DNA from: Deltaproteobacteria bacterium
GTDB taxonomy: Bacteria > Desulfobacterota > DSM-4660 > Desulfatiglandales > HGW-15
Assembly (NCBI GenBank): GCA_016929815.1
Contig: JAFGIC010000400.1
Coordinates: 1-6,489 of the forward strand
DNA length: 6,489 bases
Reading direction: 5' to 3'
Part shown: piece after piece, positions 1 through 5,975 of the stretch
How the letters are laid out: each line of letters opens with the position of its first letter
Numbering within the stretch: position 1 is the stretch's first letter
Program-made: the position numbers and the translations under genes
The notes under the pieces: model-generated
What the model was told of the DNA's origin: nothing
The model's input: only the letters and a program-made list of their open reading frames with translations
Databases searched by the model: none

Positions 1-55
1 AAAAACCAACATGCAATAACTGTTCCAACCGACTGATTTTTTAAATATTTTTAAG

Positions 56-69
56 AAGTTGCGCAACTT
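56..69. repeat. 14-bp perfect palindrome upstream of the acyl-CoA operon
   Basis: The sequence AAGTTGCGCAACTT reads the same on both strands. One G-T and one A-T pair could extend it to 54-71 as an RNA hairpin. It ends about 35 bases before the proposed -35 box of the operon at 347, where an operator for a dimeric regulator could sit. It has no adjacent T-run on the + strand beyond a short TTTT, so it is a poor terminator. I do not recognise the motif as the site of a named regulator. Confidence 0.45.
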
Positions 70-103
70 TTATTCACACCCCTATCTTAAAGAAAATAAC
101 TTG

Positions 104-131
104 TTGAAATACTTTCGTTTTAATGTAAAAT
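104..131 (+). promoter_or_regulatory. Candidate sigma-70 promoter for the acyl-CoA operon
   Basis: TTGAAA (104-109), a 16-base spacer and TAAAAT (126-131) make a reasonable sigma-70 type promoter in an AT-rich stretch. Transcription would begin near 138, giving a leader of roughly 200 bases before the ATG at 347. This is the best -35/-10 pair I see upstream of the gene. A weaker alternative lies nearer the gene (TTGCCG at 289-294 with AT-rich sequence around 309-316). Confidence 0.45.
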
Positions 132-154
132 TATTTTTAACAATCATCGGGAAT

Positions 155-301
155 GCCGTAAGAAGAAACTGCATACGGCCATCGTTTACATTGCCGGTCA
201 TCGGGGGTCCATTTTACACCTAAGATGGGCGCCCGAGACATAGAGCGCAGGCAGGGCCTTTTCCTGTTATGACCCCCTAATCGGACATTGCCGAATGATC
301 G
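155..301 (+). promoter_or_regulatory. Structured 5' leader of the acyl-CoA operon, unidentified
   Basis: Several inverted repeats lie between the likely promoter and the first gene. GCCGTA (155-160) pairs with TACGGC (174-179). The segment 195-204 pairs with 291-301 over ten positions (one G-U, one bulged A at 295). GGGGGTC (203-209) pairs with GACCCCC (271-277), sharing two bases with the previous helix. The enclosed part contains the self-complementary GGGCGCCC (227-234) and a small CAGG/CCTG stem (252-255 with 263-266). Together they suggest a branched RNA that could be a cis-regulatory element, but I do not recognise the conserved core of any riboswitch class I know. No open reading frame of note is present here. 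The helices are visible in the sequence; the regulatory role is inferred. Confidence 0.35.
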
Positions 302-346
302 AGTAATTGATAAAAACGGATTTTATGATAATAAGGGAGCGTTAAA

Positions 347-2455
347 ATGCTTGAAAAGTTATTCAAACCTTCTTCCATTGCGGTTATCGGCGCCTCTTCA
401 GCGCCGGGGAAGATAGGATATTTGGTTCTTAATCATCTTGTTACACAGGGATATAAAGGGACAATAGTCCCCGTTAACCCCAAATCAGATACAATACTCG
501 GAGTCAAGGCATATAAGGATCTGTCAAGTTTTGACGGCACTGTCGATTTAAGCGTAATCACAGTCCCGACGGAACATGTAAAAAATGCCGTGATCGCCTC
601 TGTAGAGGCGGGCGCAGGCGCACTTGTTGTCATTACTGCCGGATTCAAGGAAGTGGATCAGGCAGGCGCCGATCTTGAAAAGGAAATAACGGACATATGC
701 AGGAAACATAATGTCCGAATGCTCGGCCCGAATGTCCTTGGGCTTATAAACACATACCATTCAATGAACGCGAGTTTTGACTCCCACATGCTTAAGACGG
801 GTAATATATCGGTCATATCCCAGTCAGGGGCCATATGCGGCGCTATAATACGATGGGCAGACCTTAAGGAGATCGGACTCGCCAAGGTAATAAGCATTGG
901 AAACAAGGCGGACATAAGTGAGATCGACCTTCTGGAGGCCCTGGCGGACGACGAGGAGACAAAGGTAATAGTCGGGTACCTGGAAAGCATAGCGGACGGA
1001 CAGGAGTTTATCAGGGCTGCAGAAAAGGTGACCCAGAAGAAGCCTGTTATCATATTTAAGGCAGGCACATCCTCAGCAGGCATGAAGGCCGCCTCCTCAC
1101 ACACAGGAAGTCTCGCCGGCACTGATGTAGCCTACGGCGCCGCGTTCAGGCGTTCGGGGGTTATAAGGGCAGACAACTTTGAAGAGCTGTATGACTACGC
1201 CACGGCCTTCTCCATGCAGCCTGTACCAAGGGGAAAATCAGTCGCCATAGTCACAAATGCAGGCGGGCTCGGTGTCATATGCGCTGATGCCGTTGAAAAT
1301 GGCGGCATGCATGTTGCGCAATTGGACCACCAGACCGCAACTGCTCTTAAGAAAAAACTGCCCAATGCGGCAAGTGTCGGAAACCCCATTGATGTACTCG
1401 GGGATGCGGATCCCGAACGCTATCAGGCCGCAGTAAAGACTGCCATAGAGGCCGACTCTGTAGATGCGGTTGTCGCGCTCCTGACTGTCCAGGATCTGAC
1501 AAGGGGCATTGATATCGCTAAGGTGATCTCCGAATGCACAAACGGGATAAAACCCCTCCTTGCGTGTTTTATGGGAGGCAAGGACGCTGTCCCGGCACTT
1601 AAGGAACTGGTCACAAGAAATCTCCCCGACTATCCCAGCCCCGAACGAATGGTGGCCTCATTGAAGGCTATGTATGAGTATAACCTCTGGATCAACAGGG
1701 AACCAAGGGTGGTAACCCGCTTTCCTGTCAATAAGCGCAGGGTTGAGAGGGTATTCAACACCTACAGGAGAATGGGCAATGTTCAGATAGGAGAAGCGGA
1801 TGCCAAGAAGGTCCTCAGGGCCTACGGATTCTCGGTGCCTAACGGCAGTCTCTGCATTTCATCAGGCATGGCCATTGATGTGGCCGAATGGGCGGGCTAC
1901 CCTGTGGCCATGAAGATAGTTTCAAGGGACATTATTCATAAAAGCGATGTGGGCGGCGTCAAGATAAATCTTCGCAACAGGGAGGAGGTCAGAGATGCCT
2001 ATGACCTCATGATGATGCGCATACCGAGCATTATGCCCGAGGCCCGCATTGACGGCGTTTATGTGGAACAGATGGCGCCCAAGGGCAGGGAGGTCATCCT
2101 CGGTATGACAAGGGATCCTCAGTTCGGCCCCATGATGATGTTCGGGCTGGGAGGGATCTTTGTGGAGGTGATGAAGGACGTTTCATTCCACCTCGCACCG
2201 ATAACAAAGGATGAGGCAATGCAGATGCTTGTCAATACAAGGTCTTATGACCTGTTGAAAGGTGTAAGAGGAGAGGCTGCCGTTGACATCGACGCAATTG
2301 CAATAAGCCTGCAATACATAAGTCAGCTGGTTACGGATTTCCCTCAGGTTATGGAAATGGACATTAATCCGTTTATTGTAGGGACTGTCGGAGGTCCTTC
2401 TATGGCGGCTGACGCAAGAATAACGCTTTTGGAAAGTTGGGTGAAGAATGGATAG
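347..2455 (+). CDS. ADP-forming acetyl/acyl-CoA synthetase (acetate--CoA ligase, ADP-forming), fused alpha and beta
   Basis: The 702-residue cytoplasmic enzyme should interconvert acyl-CoA + ADP + phosphate with the free acid + ATP, a substrate-level phosphorylation step in acetate-forming anaerobes that can also run toward acid activation. Domains in order are a CoA-binding Rossmann fold (about 5-130, with GASSAPGKIGY at 15-25), a succinyl-CoA-ligase-like domain (about 150-290), a CoA-ligase domain (about 297-450, with TNAGGLGV at 303-310) and an ATP-grasp beta domain (about 475-700). The phosphohistidine motif SHTGSLAG (251-258, His252) is intact. In the ATP-grasp part HKSDVGGV (531-538) carries the likely second relay histidine, and DINPF (672-676) is present. 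Length fits the fused alpha-beta form without a GNAT tail, unlike PatZ/YfiQ. AAGGGAG (333-339), seven bases before the ATG, supports the start. The stop overlaps the next gene by 8 bases, so translation is probably coupled. The acid used (acetate or another) cannot be told from sequence. Confidence 0.93.
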   Translation: MLEKLFKPSSIAVIGASSAPGKIGYLVLNHLVTQGYKGTIVPVNPKSDTILGVKAYKDLSSFDGTVDLSVITVPTEHVKNAVIASVEAGAGALVVITAGFKEVDQAGADLEKEITDICRKHNVRMLGPNVLGLINTYHSMNASFDSHMLKTGNISVISQSGAICGAIIRWADLKEIGLAKVISIGNKADISEIDLLEALADDEETKVIVGYLESIADGQEFIRAAEKVTQKKPVIIFKAGTSSAGMKAASSHTGSLAGTDVAYGAAFRRSGVIRADNFEELYDYATAFSMQPVPRGKSVAIVTNAGGLGVICADAVENGGMHVAQLDHQTATALKKKLPNAASVGNPIDVLGDADPERYQAAVKTAIEADSVDAVVALLTVQDLTRGIDIAKVISECTNGIKPLLACFMGGKDAVPALKELVTRNLPDYPSPERMVASLKAMYEYNLWINREPRVVTRFPVNKRRVERVFNTYRRMGNVQIGEADAKKVLRAYGFSVPNGSLCISSGMAIDVAEWAGYPVAMKIVSRDIIHKSDVGGVKINLRNREEVRDAYDLMMMRIPSIMPEARIDGVYVEQMAPKGREVILGMTRDPQFGPMMMFGLGGIFVEVMKDVSFHLAPITKDEAMQMLVNTRSYDLLKGVRGEAAVDIDAIAISLQYISQLVTDFPQVMEMDINPFIVGTVGGPSMAADARITLLESWVKNG

Positions 2456-4340
2456 AAAACAGGATAAAAAAACAAACCAGGATTGGCAGAAGAAATTCAA
2501 TCTGACGGCTGTTACCGCTGAAGAGGCGGTAAAAAAGATACTGCCGGGGCACCGTGTGTTTATCGGCACAGGCGCGGCCCAGCCGTCTATGCTTATCGAA
2601 GCCATGACGGCACGCGCTGACGAGCTGGTTGATGTTGAGATCATACAACTGGTAACGATGGGTTCACCCCCCTATACAAAGACAGAGCTTTCCGACAGTT
2701 TCAAGGTCAACAGCTTTTATATCTCTGAGGAAAGCATACGCGCCTCCATCAGCGAGGGGCTCGGGACATATACGCCCATTAATCTTTCCGACATACCGAG
2801 GCTTTTTAAAAACGGTCAGATACCGCTTGATGTCTCTCTGATACAGGTCTCACCGCCGGACGAACGGGGCATGTGCAGCATGGGGATATCGGTGGATGTG
2901 GCTAAATCGGCAGTAGAAAGCTCCAAGATAGTAATCGCACAGGTCAATCCCCGGATGCCCAGGACCCTCGGAGACAGCCTGATCAACATCTATGAACTGG
3001 ATATGCTGGTTTCCGGAGATGAGCCTCTGCTCGAGTCGCCAAAGATGGAGATCGACAAGGATGAGGGCCGTGTCTGTGAATTTGTCTCGTCCCTTATAGA
3101 TGACGGCTGCACGCTTCAGCTCGGCTTCGGCAAGATACCCCAGTTCTGCATGGATTATCTCAAGGACAAAAAGGATCTCGGCATACATTCCGATATAATT
3201 ACGGAGAAGGTTATCGACCTGGTAAAGTCGGGCGCCGTAACAGGAAAGAGAAAGACAATCAACCAGGGAAAGATAGTCGTCAGCTTCTGCCTCGGGACAA
3301 AAGAGCTCTATGACTTAATAGACAATAATGAAATGTTCGCCTTCAGAAGGACCGAATATGTTAATGACCCCCAGACAATACGGCAGCATGATAAAATGGT
3401 TGCCGTTAATACGGCCCTTGAGATCGATCTTACCGGACAGGTCTGCTCCGATTCCTTTGGAACGCAGTTTATCTCCGGGATAGGCGGCCAGGCGGATTTT
3501 ATCAGAGGCGCCAACGGTTCATTCAGGGGAACAAGTATCATCGCCATGCCCTCCACTGCAAAAGGCGGGACAATATCAAGGATAGTGGCTCAGCTTACCC
3601 CAGGGGCAGGTGTTGTCACACCGAGAGGCGATGTGCATTACATTGTCACGGAATACGGCATAGCCTACCTGCACGGCAAGAATGTGCAGGATCGTACCAT
3701 GGCGCTGATCAGCATCGCCCATCCCGATTTCCGGGCTGATCTGCTCAAGAAGGCCATCGGATACGGGTACGTCATCCCCGAACTCGCCAAGGTTAAAGGA
3801 AAACTTGTTCTCAGTCCCAGCGGCATGCTCACGACCACAATGTACCTGGACGACGGCACAAAGATAAAATTCCGGCCGATCCATCCTACGGACGCAAGCA
3901 GAATGAGAGACCTCTTCCATAAGCTCAAAAGCTCGGCTGTAGATTATCGTTTCAGCTGGGACATGAACCAGATGCCTCAGAAACAGATCGAGGATTTCAT
4001 ATATATCGATCACAGGAAGGAGGTAGGAATTGTAGGGACCATACCCAATCCGGCGCGAACCGAAGAGGAGATAATCGCCTTCGGCGGTTATTATCTTAAC
4101 GACAGGACCAACCGCTCAGAGGTAGCCCTTGTCGTTCAGGATGAATGGCAAAACCGCGGGATCGGCTCCTTTATAATAAAATACCTTTCCAGAATAGCCA
4201 AGATGGACGGCATTCGCGGCTTTACGGCTGATGTACAGGCGGACAACAAAAAGATGCAGACTGTCATCCATAAGCTGGACGGAAAGGTCGAAAGCGCCCG
4301 GGATGGAAATGTCTTCAACATGAGCACTGATTTCAGTTAG
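2448..4340 (+). CDS. Acetyl-CoA hydrolase/CoA-transferase fused to a C-terminal GNAT acetyltransferase
   Basis: The 630-residue protein has two parts. Residues about 12-455 form a class I CoA-transferase of the acetyl-CoA hydrolase/4-hydroxybutyrate CoA-transferase type: QLGFGKIP at 224-231, GIGGQADFIRGA at 344-355 (CoA-binding loop) and TEYGIA at 401-406. Residues about 470-625 form a GNAT domain with the acetyl-CoA pyrophosphate loop QNRGIG (568-573). Its opening (FRPIHPTD, 475-482) resembles the GNAT domains of Pat/PatZ lysine acetyltransferases. Proteins with this fusion are already known. The usual catalytic-glutamate loop, which in 4-hydroxybutyrate CoA-transferase reads approximately HSEMISDG (from memory), here reads HSDIITEK (247-254), so transferase activity is uncertain. 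The ATG lies inside the end of the preceding gene (8-base overlap), with only a weak GGGTG (2439-2443) ahead of it, pointing to coupled translation. The role could be CoA transfer between acids, protein acetylation tied to acyl-CoA level, or both. It ends two bases from the convergent pgeF. Confidence 0.9.
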   Translation: MDRKQDKKTNQDWQKKFNLTAVTAEEAVKKILPGHRVFIGTGAAQPSMLIEAMTARADELVDVEIIQLVTMGSPPYTKTELSDSFKVNSFYISEESIRASISEGLGTYTPINLSDIPRLFKNGQIPLDVSLIQVSPPDERGMCSMGISVDVAKSAVESSKIVIAQVNPRMPRTLGDSLINIYELDMLVSGDEPLLESPKMEIDKDEGRVCEFVSSLIDDGCTLQLGFGKIPQFCMDYLKDKKDLGIHSDIITEKVIDLVKSGAVTGKRKTINQGKIVVSFCLGTKELYDLIDNNEMFAFRRTEYVNDPQTIRQHDKMVAVNTALEIDLTGQVCSDSFGTQFISGIGGQADFIRGANGSFRGTSIIAMPSTAKGGTISRIVAQLTPGAGVVTPRGDVHYIVTEYGIAYLHGKNVQDRTMALISIAHPDFRADLLKKAIGYGYVIPELAKVKGKLVLSPSGMLTTTMYLDDGTKIKFRPIHPTDASRMRDLFHKLKSSAVDYRFSWDMNQMPQKQIEDFIYIDHRKEVGIVGTIPNPARTEEEIIAFGGYYLNDRTNRSEVALVVQDEWQNRGIGSFIIKYLSRIAKMDGIRGFTADVQADNKKMQTVIHKLDGKVESARDGNVFNMSTDFS

Positions 4341-4342
4341 GA

Positions 4343-5140
4343 TTATTTTATCATCGCTACTGTCCCGAATCTCCCTGTGTCCCCTTCCGCCCTGTAGGAG
4401 AAAAACAGGTCTGTATTGCATTTTGTGCATATGCCGGCTATCTCGATATTTTCTTCAGCCAGGCCCGACCTCATAAGCTGCATGCGGCTTATATCCCAGA
4501 GGTTAAAATGATCTTCCCGGACCCTGTATCGCATGAATTCTTCGGGGAATATATCTCCGTATGTCTTGAACTCAGCGCAGCAGGGCCCCAGGGAAGGCCC
4601 TATGGCTGCCTTCAGATCTTCGGCATGACACCCGAATTCATCCCCCATCCTTTTAACTGCTGCGCCGAGTATGTTCCGGACATTGCCCCTCCATCCGCAA
4701 TGGACGACCGATACAACCGAAGTCAAAGGATCATATATTATCACCCCCTGACAATCCGCCTGCTTGACCATTACGCCCAGTAAAGGCACATCAGTGATGA
4801 TCGCATCCGCCGTGGGCACGGTTGCAGCCGTATCGATATAATTGTCCTTATGATATGAAAAGATCCCTGTGCCGTGGACCTGGTGCATGCACATAATACG
4901 CCTTGCCCCTATCCTTTCCTTTATGAGGTTGAGGTTGCAGGCAACACGCTCATGAAGGTCGCCCGTATTATAGGATACATTGAGGCTGTCATAGGGGGGC
5001 CGGCTTACGCCACCCTTTCTGGTGAAGACACCATGTGAGATATTGGGATGAATTGTAAGTGAATCGAACTGAAGAACGGGTATTTGTCCCCGGCAGTCGG
5101 AAATGATGGTTTTATTGATATGTTTATTGTCAAACGACAT
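4343..5140 (-). CDS. pgeF: PgeF / YfiH, laccase-domain (LACC1-like) cytoplasmic enzyme
   Basis: The 265-residue protein has the full set of signatures of the YfiH/LACC1 family, known as peptidoglycan editing factor PgeF in E. coli and long labelled polyphenol oxidase; several members act on purine nucleosides. Visible motifs are FTRKGGVS (39-46), HQVHG (86-90), ADCQGV (128-133), HCGWRG (147-152), GPSLGPCC (181-188) and FFSYRAEGDTGR (246-257). His89, Cys130 and His147 match the conserved metal-binding His/Cys/His set. No signal peptide is seen. The start is forced: no ATG, GTG or TTG occurs in the next 30 codons, and a stop lies seven codons upstream. No Shine-Dalgarno sequence precedes the ATG (upstream reads TCCTCTCGAT). 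The gene follows the SRP RNA gene on the same strand and converges with the acyl-CoA operon with a two-base gap. Which substrate it uses here is not decidable from sequence. Confidence 0.93.
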   Translation of the reverse strand: MSFDNKHINKTIISDCRGQIPVLQFDSLTIHPNISHGVFTRKGGVSRPPYDSLNVSYNTGDLHERVACNLNLIKERIGARRIMCMHQVHGTGIFSYHKDNYIDTAATVPTADAIITDVPLLGVMVKQADCQGVIIYDPLTSVVSVVHCGWRGNVRNILGAAVKRMGDEFGCHAEDLKAAIGPSLGPCCAEFKTYGDIFPEEFMRYRVREDHFNLWDISRMQLMRSGLAEENIEIAGICTKCNTDLFFSYRAEGDTGRFGTVAMIK

Positions 5141-5191
5141 ATCGAGAGGACATGAAACTTATAACAAATAATTGCTCAAATCGCATCACAG

Positions 5192-5334
5192 GCGTCCTCT
5201 GATTGCCCTGAGAAAAAATAGATTGCAGCACGACACAGGCTGCCTTATTTACCGCTGCTTCCTCCCGGATCTGACGGGGTTCATAAGCGTCTGTCACGTG
5301 CGGTCCACTTTTCCTCAAGGCAGTCACAGGACGC
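5192..5334 (-). ncRNA. ffs: Signal recognition particle RNA (4.5S-type apical domain with an extended helix)
   Basis: On the minus strand, bases 5283 to 5249 carry the SRP RNA signature: TGAACCCCGTCAG, then ATCCGGGAGGAAGCAGC and GGTAA. This closely matches the common bacterial form, which has GGTCCGGAAGGAAGCAGC. The apical tetraloop is GGGA (5266-5263), a GNRA loop, closed by CC/GG as needed for binding the Ffh M domain. Below it TTAT (5286-5283) pairs with ATAA (5248-5245), ACAG (5294-5291) with CTGT (5238-5235), and GCACG (5301-5297) with CGTGC (5232-5228). Then 5334-5304 pairs with 5222-5192: 25 Watson-Crick and 4 G-U pairs of 31, two mismatches, no bulges. The product guides nascent membrane proteins via Ffh/FtsY. 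At 143 bases or more it exceeds the 114-base E. coli 4.5S RNA. Weaker pairing may extend the ends to about 5345 and 5182; I see no Alu-domain motif. It lies between the HU gene and pgeF, all on the minus strand. Confidence 0.88.
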
Positions 5335-5399
5335 TTGCAGCCCGGGTCTTCGTGTAAAATCGCCGAATTCCTTCAGGCAGGCCGGTTTTTCATAACTGC

Positions 5400-5412
5400 G
5401 CCGGTTGCCGGC
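5400..5412 (-). other. Short GC-rich hairpin after the HU-family gene
   Basis: GCCGG and CCGGC with a three-base loop form a perfect 5-bp stem 26 bases past the stop codon of the HU-family gene. A further copy of CCGGC at 5385-5381 allows an alternative pairing. No T-run follows on the minus strand, so it is not a standard intrinsic terminator. It may only protect the mRNA 3' end, and read-through toward the SRP RNA gene remains possible. Confidence 0.25.
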
Positions 5413-5437
5413 AGGAACAGACAGCAAGAAATTTCGG

Positions 5438-5716
5438 CTAGGCTATATCAACTCTTTCCTTGAGTTCCTTGCCGACCTTAAAGAACGGGAGCTTCTTGGG
5501 GGCTACATTGATAATTTCGCCTGTCTTAGGATTCCTGCCCTGATAGCCGTCGTAATTCTTGATCTTAAAGCTGCCGAACCCTCTGATCTCGACCCGTTCC
5601 CCTCTTACAAGGGCCTTTTCCATATCTCCGAAAACCGTGTTTACCACTTCCTCTGCCTTTTTAAGAGCCAGGTCTTCTGCTTTTGCCAGTGCTTCAATCA
5701 ATTGTGATTTATTCAT
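5438..5716 (-). CDS. HU/IHF-family DNA-bending protein
   Basis: This 92-residue basic nucleoid protein binds and bends DNA as a dimer and takes part in chromosome compaction, recombination and regulation. The N-terminal alpha-helical dimerisation part begins MNKSQLIEALA. The core RGERVEIRGFGSFKI (38-52) leads to the hallmark beta-arm GRNPKTGE (60-67), whose Asn-Pro pair intercalates DNA, and it ends with PFFKVGKELKERV. The FKxGKEL tail resembles IHF-beta more than classic HU, but sequence alone does not separate the two, so I give no symbol. Length is typical of the family (about 90-100). AGGAG (5725-5721) four bases before the ATG supports the start. It is divergent from hisC and followed on its own strand by the SRP RNA gene. 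A promoter and a leader hairpin precede it. Confidence 0.95.
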   Translation of the reverse strand: MNKSQLIEALAKAEDLALKKAEEVVNTVFGDMEKALVRGERVEIRGFGSFKIKNYDGYQGRNPKTGEIINVAPKKLPFFKVGKELKERVDIA

Positions 5717-5769
5717 ATATCTCCTATCTTAAAAAGTAATGATTTTATGGATTCAATGTCTTCTGAGAG

Positions 5770-5788
5770 GAAAGACAACTGTCCTTTC
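5770..5788 (-). promoter_or_regulatory. Stem-loop in the leader of the HU-family gene
   Basis: Read on the minus strand, GAAAG(G)AC and GTCTTTC form a 7-bp stem with one bulged G around a four-base loop. It lies about 25 bases after the predicted transcription start and about 55 bases before the ATG. It could be an RNA hairpin or an operator-like inverted repeat; HU/IHF genes are often autoregulated, but nothing here proves that. Confidence 0.3.
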
Positions 5789-5819
5789 TGTTTATGTAAA
5801 AGCACCATTAAGTACGATA

Positions 5820-5848
5820 TTGATATTTAAATAAAAATTCCAAGTCAA
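5820..5848 (-). promoter_or_regulatory. Sigma-70 promoter of the HU-family gene
   Basis: On the minus strand TTGACT (5848-5843), a spacer of exactly 17 bases and TATCAA (5825-5820) make a near-consensus promoter. The region just upstream of the -35 box (5849-5880) is almost pure A/T with A and T runs, like an UP element, which fits strong expression of an abundant nucleoid protein. Transcription would start near 5813 and give a leader of about 95 bases. Confidence 0.6.
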
Positions 5849-5917
5849 GAATTCCTTTATAAAAAAATAAAAATATAAGGTCAAGCATCTTTTTTTTCAT
5901 AAAAAAGCCTTCACTGA

Positions 5918-5946
5918 TTGAAAATGTAAATTTCTTGATATTTATC
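5918..5946 (+). promoter_or_regulatory. Candidate promoter of hisC
   Basis: TTGAAA (5918-5923) is a good -35 box. The -10 box is less clear: TTTATC (5941-5946) gives a 17-base spacer, and TATTTA (5939-5944) a 15-base one. Transcription would begin around 5952, leaving a leader of only about 25 bases. The -10 region overlaps the left arm of the inverted repeat at 5941-5961. Confidence 0.35.
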
Positions 5947-5961
5947 CCGCTCTGGGATAAA
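5941..5961 (+). promoter_or_regulatory. Inverted repeat just upstream of hisC
   Basis: TTTATCCC (5941-5948) and GGGATAAA (5954-5961) form a perfect 8-bp stem with the loop GCTCT, ending 14 bases before the hisC ATG. It covers the likely -10/+1 region. It could act as an operator at the DNA level or as a hairpin near the ribosome binding site if transcription starts further upstream. No T-run follows, so it is not a terminator. Confidence 0.4.
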
Positions 5962-5975
5962 AGAGATGAAATTTT

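Noticed and set aside
1..346. CRISPR array, tRNA or the tail of an upstream gene in the first 346 bases
   Set aside because: There are no regularly spaced repeats, no tRNA-like cloverleaf and no open frame entering from the left edge that looks coding.
658..1122. Minus-strand 154-residue open frame inside the acyl-CoA synthetase gene
   Set aside because: It is antisense to strongly conserved coding sequence and its composition shows no family motif.
2183..2644. Minus-strand 153-residue open frame spanning the overlap of the two operon genes
   Set aside because: It is a shadow of both real genes with Ser- and Cys-rich low-information sequence.
347..4340. Mobile element or recent transfer of the acyl-CoA operon
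   Set aside because: No transposase, terminal repeats or target duplication are visible, and codon style matches the neighbouring pgeF and hisC genes.
4508..4783. Plus-strand 91-residue open frame antisense to pgeF
   Set aside because: It lies wholly inside the clearly conserved pgeF and has no recognisable domain.
5130..5327. Minus-strand 65-residue open frame between pgeF and the HU-family gene
   Set aside because: It lies almost entirely on the SRP RNA gene, overlaps the pgeF start, lacks a ribosome binding site and resembles no protein family.
5172..5357. Plus-strand 61-residue open frame over the same gap
   Set aside because: It is antisense to the SRP RNA; its codons simply read through the conserved RNA motif.
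5405..5707. Plus-strand 100-residue open frame opposite the HU-family gene
   Set aside because: The minus-strand reading gives an unmistakable HU/IHF protein; this one is its antisense shadow.
5889..5906. T-run, CAT, A-run (TTTTTTTT CAT AAAAAA) in the divergent intergenic region as a terminator
   Set aside because: An A-T-only stem with a three-base loop would be too weak, and no gene ends nearby; it is better seen as AT-rich promoter DNA.
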